A stretch of 64,000 nt of DNA, from assembly GCA_031772625.1 (NCBI GenBank), contig CM062811.1, positions 650,382,871 to 650,446,870 on the forward strand. The letters run 5' to 3'. The translations under genes and the position numbers were made by a program. Of the stretch, positions 34,102-45,021 are shown piece after piece. Under the pieces are notes generated by a model. It worked only from the letters and a program-made list of their open reading frames with translations. It did not search any database and was not told the DNA's origin. Every line of letters begins with the position of its first letter. Positions within the stretch are counted from its first letter, which is position 1. This DNA is from Pinus tabuliformis (taxonomy: Eukaryota; Streptophyta; Pinopsida; Pinales; Pinaceae).

Positions 34102-37100
34102 ACCCTTTCTATAAAATTTTGGCTAAGCACCTTTTTGGATTTTTATTTTAGTTGATTGCACTACACATTGGTTAATTTTACATTTTCTTTGGATTCTTGT
34201 TTTGATTGCTTTGTTAGAGTCGATTTTTTTATAAGCTTCTCATTGACGCTTGTTTCGCCTCATTTGGTCAGCTGGTTTGAAAATGGCACTCCTTTGAAAT
34301 CTCATCATTTATCTAGCCTGGGTTAAAAAATGCATGAAATGTACAATATCGCATTTTGTAAATAAATTTGTCCAATAACGCATTCATTTTAAATATTAAC
34401 TCGTAGAGGGTTTTACTAACATTTTTCATTATGCAGCCAAATAATTAAGCATCGAGACTTAAGAAATTCACTCCAATTTTCTAATCAAATATTAATCTCG
34501 AAAAAACAAACATTCAAGTGGCTATAGTTTATTTTTATTCTTTTCATTTATTTCTTTTTAAGTGGCTATAGTTTCAACAATTTCACAACTTACCTAAATT
34601 TCATTAGAATAAAACCAGAATATGAAAAATAATATTAAATATTAATTAAATTAAATTAAATTAATATATAATTAATTTAATTTAATTAAAATTTAATATA
34701 TAAAAAAAAATAATATATAAAATATAATAAAAATAACAATAAAATAATTTTCATCGCATCGGGGGATCGGGTCGCAAGTTGTATTGAACATATGTTAAAA
34801 ATCCCGATACACACCATACCCCCGATCGCCGATAAACATAGGCATTCAATGCATCGCATCGGGAGTTTTTATGTGCCAAAGTTTAAAAGCCGAAAGCCAT
34901 ACCCGATGCCGATATCGCATCGGGACTTTTCATGTGCCAAAGTTTAAAAGGACCGATATCCCTCGTTGCCCCGATCCGATATCCCAATTGCAAAAGTCAA
35001 AGGACATAGGGGTCATTACCTTAGTTTAGTTTTTTTAAAAGCTTTGTTTTAAAAGTTTTATCACTCATACGTATGAGTGGAAAGTAGTTTAGGTTAGTAT
35101 ATCTTTAATATTAGTTTATATATGTTAAATGTAATATATTATATTATATTAATTAAATTAATTAATATGTAATATATTATAATATGTAATATATTATATT
35201 AATTAATTATATGTAATATTTAATTAATTTAAATATCAGTTAGATTAATATTAATTAGTTTTTTTAATTAAATTAATATTGATTAGTTTTTAATTAAGAA
35301 TGGATTTGTTTATAAATCATTAATTAGTTAAATTAATAAATAGTTTAGTTTATAATTAGCAACTAAATTAGAATTAATTAGGGACTAATTTAGGATTTAA
35401 TTTTTAATTAAATTCTCATTTTTTAGCCCAGCAACAGAATTTCCAGATTTACATCAGATTTGACCCATCAACTTTGGAAGCTCATAAATTGAGTTCTACT
35501 TGGCCAAATGAGTCCCAGGACGGCTCATTGGAAAGAGAAAATCAAGGAGAACATTGTGAAGGAGGTTTCACCAACAGATTTGATCATTTATTGGGTAAAA
35601 AATCAGGCAGAAGATCAGGTTCCGAATTTTGAAAACAAAATCAATTTTCTGAGTTATTGTTTTCAATTTCATTTGTCCAAAACCTCTTCTAATTGCAGAT
35701 CCATTGGCCAATGATATCCTTTGCCAATCAAATCATTCCAAGCATCAATACAGAGCTTATATTTTATTTTTTATTATTTATTTAAATAGAATTTGATTGG
35801 GTTTGATTTAATTGCCAGAAATGTTATTTTGATTGCATTTTAATTTATTTTGATTTCTTTTGCAGTGGAAAAGATATGGAGTAAAGGATTTCAAGCAATG
35901 AGAATCCTCCAGCAATTGAAGATCAGAATTAGGAGCAAGTAAAATCATATTTGGCAGATTTCTCTTCAACAAACTCTCCTCTCCAAAATTCCTTCACAAA
36001 TATTATAAATAACAGATTGCAGAATGTAAAAAGGGCTGCTCTCCTCTGCAATACTAGACTTCTAAAAGCACTATTGTAATTGGAATTTAGAGTTGTAGGA
36101 GGGAGGAGTGAAAAATCTCAGATCTGGGGATTTTTGAGGATTTTCCCTATGTATATTGAATTATGCATGAAGAACAAAGCTTGCACTATTGTGGCTCTAG
36201 TTTTGAAGGCAGAAGTTCAAGCAATGTAAAGGGCTGTTGGAGACCAAGAACAGAGAAATGGATGCAATAAATTGGTATTTCTAATACTACTGTTTTAAAT
36301 ATCAGTTCCATTTTTATAGTGACAGGGATGTCTCATTTTATTCATGTTTGTGCACTATTGTCAATATGGGTAATTTGTCTCAATCTTGTTATTATGTATC
36401 TCTGTTTTTTATGGATCAATTTCTGATTTCTGAGTAACTATTTACTCAGAAATTTGTCTTATTAAAACTAATTTATTGAGTGGTAATATGTTGTGAACTA
36501 TTTCAACATATTATTGTTTAGTTATTGGGTTTGCTGATTTGATAATCAATATCATTTATGTGAACTACTTCCTGAGTGTTGTTGGTTTATTAGTTCAGTT
36601 AAAAGGTCTCAATAGGATGTGTTTTGATATCCATAATATCAGTTAATTGAACTACTTCATTAACTTGATATTCATTATAAACAAGACATATCTAAATCTC
36701 AATACTTTAATTATCTTGCTCTTAGTTGGGTTAGATCTATATCTGCCTAATTAAGATAGGATTTAGATTAGTTTCTTTTGCTTGCATCATAGAATAAAAC
36801 TTGCATTTTGAGTAAATTTTACATTTCTTTAAGTCCTCTCCTCAAAGAGGCAAAACTTTAGTTGTGGCTTGGCTGAACCCAAATCAGCTTAAGGGTCATT
36901 CTCTTGCCTGATCAGCAAGAAGAAGTGATCTGATGTCCCTGTCTATTGGTAGTTAAAGATACATTATAAACCAATAGCAATAGGGAGAAGGTAACTGGAC
37001 CTAGATGAACAGTTGGAGCCACCACACCAAACGGAAAAGGAGCTGCTTTTAAGGTCTGGACCGGGTGGTTATCCCCTTTGTTGTGGCAGCGATTTTCGAG

Positions 37101-37109
37101 GCCTCAACA
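34044..37109 (+). mobile_element. 3,066-bp solo-LTR-like insert, TSD GGTAG
   Basis: It begins TGTTGTGG and ends CCTCAACA (ends TGTTG...CAACA), and GGTAG is present immediately before (34,039-34,043) and after (37,110-37,114). It has no coding domains. A TATTATAAATAAC promoter-like block at about 36,000 is followed by a transcribed-looking GC-balanced stretch. The simplest reading is a long solo LTR left by recombination; a short non-coding LTR element cannot be excluded. Old, judging by AT-rich decay at 34,620-34,740 and 35,080-35,420. Confidence 0.7.
34745..34985 (+). repeat. CGCATCGGG / CCGATA repeats, ~61-bp spacing
   Basis: CGCATCGGGAGTTTTTATGT then GCCAAAGTTTAAAAG occurs at about 34,855, and CGCATCGGGACTTTTCATGT then the same tail at about 34,916; an earlier CGCATCGGGGGATCGGG lies at 34,755. 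CCGATA and CCCGATGCC words fill the gaps. A GC-rich island in an otherwise AT-rich insert. Confidence 0.75.
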
Positions 37110-38164
37110 GGTAGACACCAATCTGGCGATGGTTAGTGATGTATAACCATGTGGTGGAACCACTAGTTGAGGTTTGAGGTGGTTTGGCCTCTGGAATCCT
37201 TGGTTTGGTTTTGATTGATTTGTTTTATAAGATCCTACATTCATGCTTGGAATATGACATGGGGGTGATTGGCTGAAGAGATATTTAGTTTAGCCCAATC
37301 TATGGCTAGGTGGTTTGTGGAAATCCCATACCTGGTCAGCCTATGGATTCATAATAAGAGTTATTTCTCCTCGGTATTTTATGGGTAAATATACTTGTTT
37401 ATATGTGGTTTATATGGTTGTTATATCCTTGATATTTATGTTGGTTATATGATGGTTATGAGCGATTTTCATGATAGTGATAATGTATGGTTCTCAGCAT
37501 GTTTTGATTTATAAATTAATGTACAATGAATATATGTCTTAATAGATGGTTACACAGTTATTGGGATGAGGCATTAATGCTTCTTAGCAATTCCTAGAAA
37601 AGTGTGAGACCCTTATGCTTAGATTTGTTGTTATGACTTGTAGATTGCATATGTGTGATGTGTTTGATGAAATGCCTATCATGGCTAGTAGGGGTTCAAT
37701 CAATTCATTAGTCAATTGTTTGCATTAGCATCTTTGTTTCCATGTCATTTATAATTCCTAGAAGTTTCATGGAGTTATGCGCAGTGGCGTGAATCTTGGC
37801 CCTGAAAATGGCATAGAATCCAAAGACGTTGGCACAGTACTACCTGGAAAAGTCTTGAGTTGCAGGCATGCTTTTGTTTTGGGAGTGATTGGAGGGTCCC
37901 AGTCACATGCATGCCCATGTCAGGGGAGAAATGGAGGCTTTAATGTAGTAAAATGTAAGATTGTCTCAAAGGATGGTCACCTGGAAGGGTTGGATAGCTC
38001 CTTGGGCTTTTGTTGCATGTGTAAAAGGTCAAGTTGGTTGTGTTCTATCGCTTCCACTTCCTTAACTGATACAGAGGGAGTTGAATCATATCACAGTAAC
38101 TATTAATCACATGTTTACCTCGGTTAGTCGGTTACTTGGGTAGATGTGGGAGGAGGGTGTTACA

Positions 38165-38545
38165 ATTATGCAGGTGATGTCGTGTACATGTGGTGTTTTG
38201 CATATGTTATGCAAGTAGTGTTGTGTACATGTAGTATTGTGTACATGTTGTACATGTGGTAGTGTGTTCTTGTCATGTATTCCATTTTTTTCACATCTGG
38301 TATTATGTGCATGTTGTACATATTGTTTTTTGTATGTGTAGTATTGTCTATGTGCATTCTCTAGTCATGATATCATGACATTTGTATTCGTTGTGTTGTA
38401 CACTAGGTGTAGGTGTATGTATTATGTTGTGTTATACACCAGATGTAGGTGTATGTATGTGTTGTGTTGTACACGAGGTGTAGGTGTATGTATTATTTTG
38501 TATGTTGTATGTGGGTTTATGAATGTGATGTACATTGTGTGTATG
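38165..38545 (+). repeat. TGTACATG-type GT-rich minisatellite, second block
   Basis: GTCGTGTACATGTGGTGTTTTGC, TAGTGTTGTGTACATGTAG and later GTTGTACAC[TG]AGGTGTAGGTGTATG units (three copies near 38,395-38,490). It is the same family as 32,457-33,078, on the far side of the plus-oriented LTR. Confidence 0.8.
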
Positions 38546-39975
38546 TGTACATGTTTGAAGAGAAGCGAAGGCACTGGGAGATTGTCGGTTGTGGAAACTA
38601 ATTGGTGTGCGTACGAAAAGGATAAAGGATAAAGGTGTAAGAAAAGGACTAATTGAAGGATAAGTATTGGTATTTGTTTTATTTCTAATTATGCATGTGA
38701 TCTATGACTCTAGTTTATTATGGTTACATGTGATCTATGATTTTTATTATGATGGTTGTGTTTTGAGCTAACCGGATGTGATATGTTCAAAGAACTAGTT
38801 TGACTTGTTGTGAGAGGAAGTGAACAGAATTGCAAGTGTACCTTACCTTACTGATGGGCCATCGATGAGGTATGATTTGGATTTATTTCAATTTATTTTG
38901 AATCTAATGGAAATTATGTGCTTCGTACAGGAAAGCATGAAAATGCCCGGTTGGGTGGTTGAAACTGATCGTAAGGATTTGCAGCAGAATAAAAAAGGAA
39001 TTGGAACAGGAAAAAAATATGTTGGTACATAATTTCAGGGGCAGGGTTGTTGTGGGACACTAGTAGCCAATAATGTCCATTGGTTGTCATGAGCATGCTA
39101 TGACCGGTATGATGATTTTGAGGTAGGGATATTTCTTGGTATTTGTACCTTTCCTCCTTGCCAAGGGAGGGGTTACTCGAGGGACTGTGTAGTAGAGAAG
39201 AGGATGCCCACGGAACTTGGAAGGTGTGTGACTGCATGGAAGGGGATGATCGGATTGCTCGAGGGGTTGTGCAACAGATAAGAGGATGCCCACAGAACTT
39301 GGAAGGTGTATGACAACACAGAAGGGGGTGAATGGATTTCCCGAGGGAATGTGTAGCAGAGAAGGGAAGGTTGGGGATACAATTTTTTTGGTCATTAGCA
39401 TTTCTAGATGGAATCAAAAGAACATTGGGAGTGTGCCCTAGAACAATGAGCAAATAATTGTTCACTAAGAGGACAAGTGAAGCAAGATCATAGCACTGGA
39501 CATTGGATGAATATTTGACTTTGACAGTGGATTCTTGACTTCCTGGGAAGGAGGTGAATCCTGGTACTTCTTGTGAGCTTGGAGGTGTGAGCCTCTAGAA
39601 TCCCTTGTTGTGGATGCAGGCATCATATCCTTTTATTTGTTGGTTGAGAAAATGTGTATATGTGTATATGTGCATATTATTGTAAATATTGTATCAAGCT
39701 GGATTTATAAATCTCCATAGACAATATGATTATTTGATGGTTGAAGCAAATGTGCATGAGTATATGTGGTTGTTATTGTAAATACCATAATGAGTTGTGT
39801 TATAAAGCTCCAGTAAACAGTATGGTTGTCATGTTTTCAGCATGATGTCATTGTAAATACTGCAATGAGTTATGTTATAAAGCTCCATAAGTAGACTGTA
39901 GTATGTTTTGGTTTTTCAGTAGTTTTGCTAGTTGTAGGTGTCACTAAACACTGAGGATGGTGTTCTCCCAAGGGG
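38546..39975. other. No gene recognised; two short tandem arrays
   Basis: Unique-looking DNA with no protein motif. At 39,165-39,375 an 81-bp unit (AAGAGGATGCCCAC, GGAACTTGGAAGG, GTGA or ATGA) occurs 2.5 times; because 81 is a multiple of three it creates overlapping long open frames. At 39,670-39,890 a unit with ATTGTAAATACTGCAATGAG and TTATAAAGCTCCA occurs three times about 80-95 bp apart. Confidence 0.5.
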
Positions 39976-40444
39976 GGAGGTTACGTGAACCTGACTGGCT
40001 TCCAAAAAGAAGTTGAAACCTTCAAGGTTCTTCATGCCCATCTCAGAAATGAAGAAGAGTACTAGAGATTAAAATATAGAAACAATTGGCTTTTGGCTAG
40101 GGATGGAAACATTAAGTTCTTTCATAAGCAAGAAAATTTTAGGGAAAGAAAAGACAACATATCTTAGATGTAACATGGGGGGTAGACACTAACTAATTTT
40201 GAGGAAATTAAGAAGGTTTTCATGGATCATTTCAAGAACCTTTATCAGGAAGACCCCTAGAGAGATATTTAAAGTGAGGATTTTTTCTATAGAATGTCCT
40301 TGCTCTAGTCATTACAGAGGTGAATAATGCCTTTACCTCCACTCTGACTGCAGATGAGATTAAATCAATTGTATTCTCTTTTTCCCTAATAAATCCCCTG
40401 GTTCGAATGGTTTCTTAGCCAGCATCTATCAAAATTTCTGGGAG

Positions 40445-41395
40445 GTGATAAGTAAAGACCTGTGTCATATGGCAGGGTACTATTTCAAGAGATTTATCAT
40501 AGGGGGGATCAACACTTCCTTCTTAACTTTAATCCCCAAGGATTCAAACCTTTCCTCCTTCTCTAGATTCCACCCAATCTCTCTCTGCTATGTATCATAT
40601 AAGGTCATGTCGAAGGTGCTTGCCTCCAAGCTCAAAACTCTTCTGCCTCTTTCGATCTCGGTCAACCAAGGGGGATTTGTGTCGAGGAGGAAAATTTTTG
40701 ATAATATAATTTTTCTACCAAAGGCTATAGATTCGAGTTGGAAAAGAGGGTATCAAGGAATCGTAATAAAAATGGATATGGAAAATTCATTTGACAGGGT
40801 CACACATAGTTTCGTAATGAAAGTGTTGCAAAAGTTATGGTTTTATGAAACATTTATAAAGCAAATTGCTCTTTGCATCTCTTCTCCTTGGATCGTCCCA
40901 TTGGTCAATGGGTGGGTGGTGGGTTTCTTTAAAGCCTCTAGGGGGTTGCATCAAGGCTGCCCTCTCTCCCATTTTCTCTACATAATTATGGTTGACTCGC
41001 TAAGTAGAATATTGGAAAAAGATCATGACTCCCACCACCTTCTTGGGATTAGATATAAAGAGGGGATCATAATTATCAATCATGGACAGTTTGCAAGTGA
41101 CACCAGTATGTTAGGTAGTGCCTCATTTTTAATTGTCAGGCGCTTCAAAGGGAATCTATATAAGTTCCTCAGAGCCTCGGGAGGAGCCACAAACAAAAGA
41201 AAAAGTCATATATATACTTGGAATATCTCCCCCGAGAAAGCTAAAAAGAGAGAAGAGCTTCTGGGATTTAAGATTATCCAGTATTGGAAAGATTTCAACT
41301 ACTTAGGAGTTACAATCTTCCTAAGAAGAGTGGATCCCTATGCTTGGCAAAGGGTTCTTGACAAAATCAAATCCAAAATTGTGAATTGGGAGTAA
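40445..41395 (+). pseudogene. LINE reverse transcriptase
   Basis: 316 codons open. Landmarks: FLTLIPKDSN, FHPISLCYVSYKVMSKVLA (usual FRPISL-x-N-x-YK), NQGGFVSRRKIFDNI (usual NQ-x-AFV-x-GR-x-I-x-DN), KMDMENSFDRV (usual KLD-x-KAYDRV), RGLHQGCPLSHFLYI (usual RGLRQGDPLSP-x-LF), then FASDTSML at about 41,091 where FADDT is required. The second catalytic aspartate pair is therefore damaged (D to S), and GDP has become GCP, so this copy is dead even where the frame is open. The tail WQRVLDKIKSKIVNWE is the normal RT thumb region. Confidence 0.92.
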
Positions 41396-42064
41396 TTTGG
41401 GTAAATAATGCGAGGAGGACTATCCTTGTGAAATCGATGCTATCAACCATTCCTTTGTACCAATTCTCAACTCTTCAGGCTCATAAGTATTTTTTGCATC
41501 AACTTGGAATTTATATTAGGATATTTATATGGGATGGAGGAAAGAAATATAACAACAAATTCCACCTGAATAACTGGAAAACTATCAGAGCGCCAAAACA
41601 ACATCGGACGCTTATCATCAAAGACCCCACTATGGTTAGTTTGGTCATGGGGGTGAAGCTCTATTAGATCTAAAGACAAAACCTAATCTATGGTGGGCGA
41701 AATTAATGAGAGAATATTATTTACATCAACACAACAACAAGGAAGAGCACATGGAAGAAACTTAGGGTTCTCCTATTTGGAAACTAATGTGATCATCTTC
41801 GGATCTCATTTTGAATAATCTCTTTAAAATTTCAAGTAAGGGTGCTTCGATTAATATTTGGTCGGACTTGTTCCTGAGGCTCCCTCCTTTGGGTTTGGAT
41901 CCCTCTCTCTACTCCCTCATGGATCATATGATGCTAAGCGGGGTGGTCTATTTAGACCAAATTTCCATTTGGAACTGACAGGGTCTTTGGAGGGGGTGGA
42001 AGATAGAAGATGTCCTAGTAAACCTGATCCCATCAAGAGATAATATAATTAAGAAACTAATTGG

Positions 42065-42480
42065 ATGCACCCCCCTTGTGCAATCAATGGAATAAAGGTG
42101 GGGGTGGAAGAATTCCTAATTATCGGTCAAGGAAGGCTACCCCAATTGATTTTCAATGCCCAAATTCCCCCCAAGTTGTCAATTTGGAATAAAATTTGGA
42201 AAACCAATGTTATCCCCAAAGTAAATTTCTTTTGTTGGTTTTTAGCTCATAAAAGAATCCTCATTGCAAAGAATCTCAAAAAAGAGGTTTCATAGGTCCC
42301 TCTCGATGTCCTTTCTATGAGAACTCAGAGGAAAGCATCCCTCATCTCTTCCTTTGTTGTCAGTTTTCAAGATTGGTTTGGTGGGTGGCCCTTGGCCCAC
42401 TTTTCCTCAAAACAAGGTGGCATGTTGATGTCCTTCATTTATTTGACTCTTGGCCCAAATTTTATGCGAGATCCATTCAG
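42065..42480 (+). pseudogene. LINE zf-RVT region
   Basis: IPPKLSIWNKIWKTNVIPKV, NFFCWFLAHKRILIAKNL matches the zinc-binding region that follows RT in plant L1 LINEs (W..IW....PPKV..F.W......L.T...L). The downstream Cys/His positions are blurred by frame changes. Confidence 0.75.
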
Positions 42481-42819
42481 GTAAAAAGCACTTTCAAAGG
42501 GATCTGGATCGCTCTTCCCAAGTACGTATGCTGACATGTATGGTTATAAAGAAATAAGGTGATCTTCAACTCTGTTTGTCCTACAGCCTTGGTCACCTCC
42601 CTAGAAGCTCTCTCGTCTTGTTTTGAGTTTGACAAACCTATTATAGAACCTTCTCTTAATCTCGATGAATTGGCTTGGCTCTCTCCTTGGGCTTGGTCCC
42701 CTCCCTCCACATCCCCAATGAAATTACCTCCTCCACGCCCTTCCTAGCTCCTTAGATTGACCCATGAAGGGCTTGTTGAATGGATGCAAATTAAAATTCA
42801 TGGACTCTCTAATTTGATG

Positions 42820-43190
42820 GTGCCTCAAAAAGAAATCCTAGGGTGGTAGGAGGGGGAGGGATTCTCATTAATCCCAAAGGAATAATTGTTGATCGTTATG
42901 CCCAGGGTCTGGTCAAGAAGACCAATAACCAAGCAGAGGCCTATGTATTGTATCTTGGTCTTACCTTAGCTCAACAAAAAGGAATAAAGGAAATGCATAT
43001 CTTGGGGGATTCTTTCTTGGTCATAAAACATATGAACTTTAACTCTGCAACCTAGAATAACAAACTAAATCAGATACTCAAGAGAGCCCTTGGCATGCTC
43101 CCTCTCTTTGGGAATTTAATTTTTTTTCACATCCTAAGAGGCCTAAACAAGGAGGCAGATATGTAAGGAAACATGGCCTGCCAAATGAAA
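42820..43190 (+). pseudogene. LINE RNase H (RVT_3 type)
   Basis: FDGASKRNPRVVGGGGILI, YAQGLVKKTNNQAEAYVLYLGL, MHILGDSFLVIKHM and LRGLNKEADM place the four acidic residues of RNase H (D, E, D, D) in order. This domain is typical of a subset of plant L1 elements. The end of the domain is broken by stops after NSAT. Confidence 0.85.
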
Positions 43191-43230
43191 GAAGGGTGCA
43201 ACAAGGTCAATGAAATAAATAATTATTTAC

Positions 43231-43630
43231 CCATTCACTAAATATTTACATGAAAGTCCTAAAGTTGATGATAATTTTCTCCTCCTACACTAAAAACTCG
43301 TCACAAAAGTAAAAAATCATGGACTTAATGGTTTTATTAATCTCTATCATCCCTTCCCTCCCCTTGTGTGAATTCGTCTTTCCTTCCTTGATTCTCTCCT
43401 CTCGTCTCCCCCTCCCCCACCTCGTCCTCCACATCACCCCCTCTTCCGACCACCTCTCTTGTGACTGCAACATGCCCTTCCTCACCCCTCCTCTCGATCT
43501 CCTTGCCCCCATCACATCCTTCCTCTCTATAAATTCCCCCTCTCCCCTCCCATCTGGCATCATTTGATCATATATGTTCCTTCTCATTCGACTTATGGTT
43601 GCAAAACCTTAGCAGGTCACAACGATTGGC
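43231..43630 (+). other. CT-rich non-coding stretch
   Basis: Between 43,340 and 43,560 the plus strand is rich in CCTCCC, CTCCTCTC and CCCCCTCCC words. Long open frames on both strands here are due to composition. It may be LINE 3' UTR. Confidence 0.4.
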
Positions 43631-44690
43631 GTGGAGGAGAGGATAAGTGTGGGAACTCTACAATTCATTCCTCATATCTCGGTTAGTAGCAGGAATAATC
43701 AAGCCATCACCATGCAAAATCCCTTAAAGCAAGAGCCGCATTTACTTCCTCTGGTTGGGATCAGATGGTTCACACGTGGGAAGGATAAATTGCTCAAGGC
43801 TAAAGTAATTTCATACATCAGGGAAATCATGGTGGAGCATTTGGATCTTGAAGGTAAGTCCGCAGACTTCCAATTCCACATGAGGCTTCGGCTCAATTTT
43901 TTTTATAAATTGTGTAATAAAAGTCTTAACTTCTGTAATAGGAAATTGTCTGACTCTGCCTAGAAGATCGTCGGAGCAAGGCCCCTTTGGCAAAGTCAAG
44001 GCAGTCAGGGGATAACTTTGGTTGTGGAGGATAGCCCCTTCACACAGTCTGGAGAGTGTCAATTACTGGTGAGAATGTTAATTACTGATGAGGGTGTCAA
44101 TTTCAGTTTGGTTAAGTAGGGAGAGACCATTGCTGGCAAGTGTGATCACTTTGGAAAGTTTTGTTATTGTGTGATCATTCTGGGTGTTGTTGGATTCTTT
44201 GTTCCTCCTTGTCAATTGGGTCACTGGGATAGATCCCAAGAAATCTATGTGAACCATCCTTCTGAGCCAATTCCCACAGTGAATCATATTCTTCTCTACG
44301 ATATGGACTTTGGCTCTTGGGGTCGCCAACACCCGTGCTTGGGTAGAATGGTGGGCCATTTAGAAAGGAAGTGGGAGAAGTGCCCACCTCTAGCCGCATA
44401 CTCCCCACCTTCCTATGGGTCATGCCATACAGATCACTCTGAACTGCTGGCGGGCTTGGATGATCTTCATATGTATCTTCAGTAGCAGCGTGAGGAAGCG
44501 TATGAAATGCAGGAAAGATAAATTGAGAAGAACAAAATGATTCAACAACTAGAAGATGTGGTAGATGCTCTGCGTAATCAAACTCAGGATATCCAAATTC
44601 AATTGGCAATACAGAACTCTCAGGCCGTTGAAGAAACAACTGGAATTGACCTCAACCAACCAGCTTCCCTTGATGACTAATCTGCTTATT
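43631..44690 (+). pseudogene. Unknown broken ORF with a C-terminal coiled coil
   Basis: Coding-like text on the plus strand in at least two frames: 43,631-43,963 (RWFTRGKDKLLKAKV, YIREIMVEHLDLEGKSADF), 44,171-44,485 (GHWDRSQEIYVNHPSEPIP, LYDMDFGSWGRQHP) and on to about 44,680, where IEKNKMIQQLEDVVDALRNQ and IQIQLAIQNSQAVEETTG form a plausible coiled coil before TAA-type stops. Stops and frame changes separate the parts. I do not recognise the family. A poly(A) run follows 250 bp later, so it may be a retroposed gene or an unusual LINE 3' ORF. Confidence 0.4.
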
Positions 44691-44934
44691 ATGTCTATTT
44701 TTTATGTTGAATTTTAGATGTATTTTTCTACTATGGCAGTTCTGTAAGGTCTATCCTAGTAATCATGTAATAGCTAAGTCGCTTTTTGCAATTTTGAAAG
44801 GAAATTAGGCTTAGACAGTTAGTCTGCAAACAATGATGCCCATGGATGGCAATGTACATGAAATGTAAACCTCCCATTATTTTTTCCACGAACGGGTGCA
44901 GATTAATATCAGTATAGTACTCTTTACTGTTAAC

Positions 44935-44948
44935 AAAAAAAAAAAAAA
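44935..44948 (+). other. A14 run, candidate retroposition poly(A) tail
   Basis: Fourteen A residues follow TACTCTTTACTGTTAAC. This could be the tail of the LINE at 39,980 or of a retroposed transcript containing 43,631-44,690. No matching flanking duplication was found. Confidence 0.5.
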
Positions 44949-44997
44949 CTAAAACTACAATGTAAGATAAATTGAGAAATTAAAAAATACAATTGGA

Positions 44998-45021
44998 TAA
45001 TAATAATAATAATAATAATAA
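44998..45021 (+). repeat. (TAA)n microsatellite
   Basis: About eight uninterrupted TAA units shortly after the poly(A) run. Confidence 0.95.

Larger units (their letters stand above)
33079..38164 (+). repeat. ~2.0-kb LTR, plus orientation, split by a 3-kb insert
   Basis: Starts TGTAACAACCCTCG at 33,079 and ends GGAGGGTGTTACA at 38,164, a classic TGTAACA...TGTTACA pair of ends. The LTR sequence is 33,079-34,043 and 37,115-38,164 (about 2,010 bp); 34,044-37,109 is a separate insertion with its own target duplication. GT-rich minisatellite lies on both outer sides, which suggests a solo LTR inserted in the array, though no clear target duplication was found at its own ends. Confidence 0.72.
39980..43230 (+). 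mobile_element. L1-type LINE, 5'-truncated, with RNase H
   Basis: The plus strand shows in order the pre-RT region (NWLLARDGNIKFFHKQ, VFMDHFKNLYQED), RT (40,445-41,395), a post-RT zf-RVT-like region and a plant-type RNase H. The apurinic endonuclease that should precede is missing, so the copy is 5'-truncated, as is common after L1 retrotransposition. Frames are interrupted by several stops and shifts, for example stops in the pre-RT region and a frame change at about 41,390. LINEs copy themselves by target-primed reverse transcription. Confidence 0.88.

Noticed and set aside
37777-38106. 109-codon plus ORF with several Cys
   Set aside because: Lies in a non-coding LTR; the matching place in the inverted copy is not open.
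43285-43587. Overlapping ORFs on both strands (82 and 100 codons)
   Set aside because: CT-rich composition removes stops; no motif.
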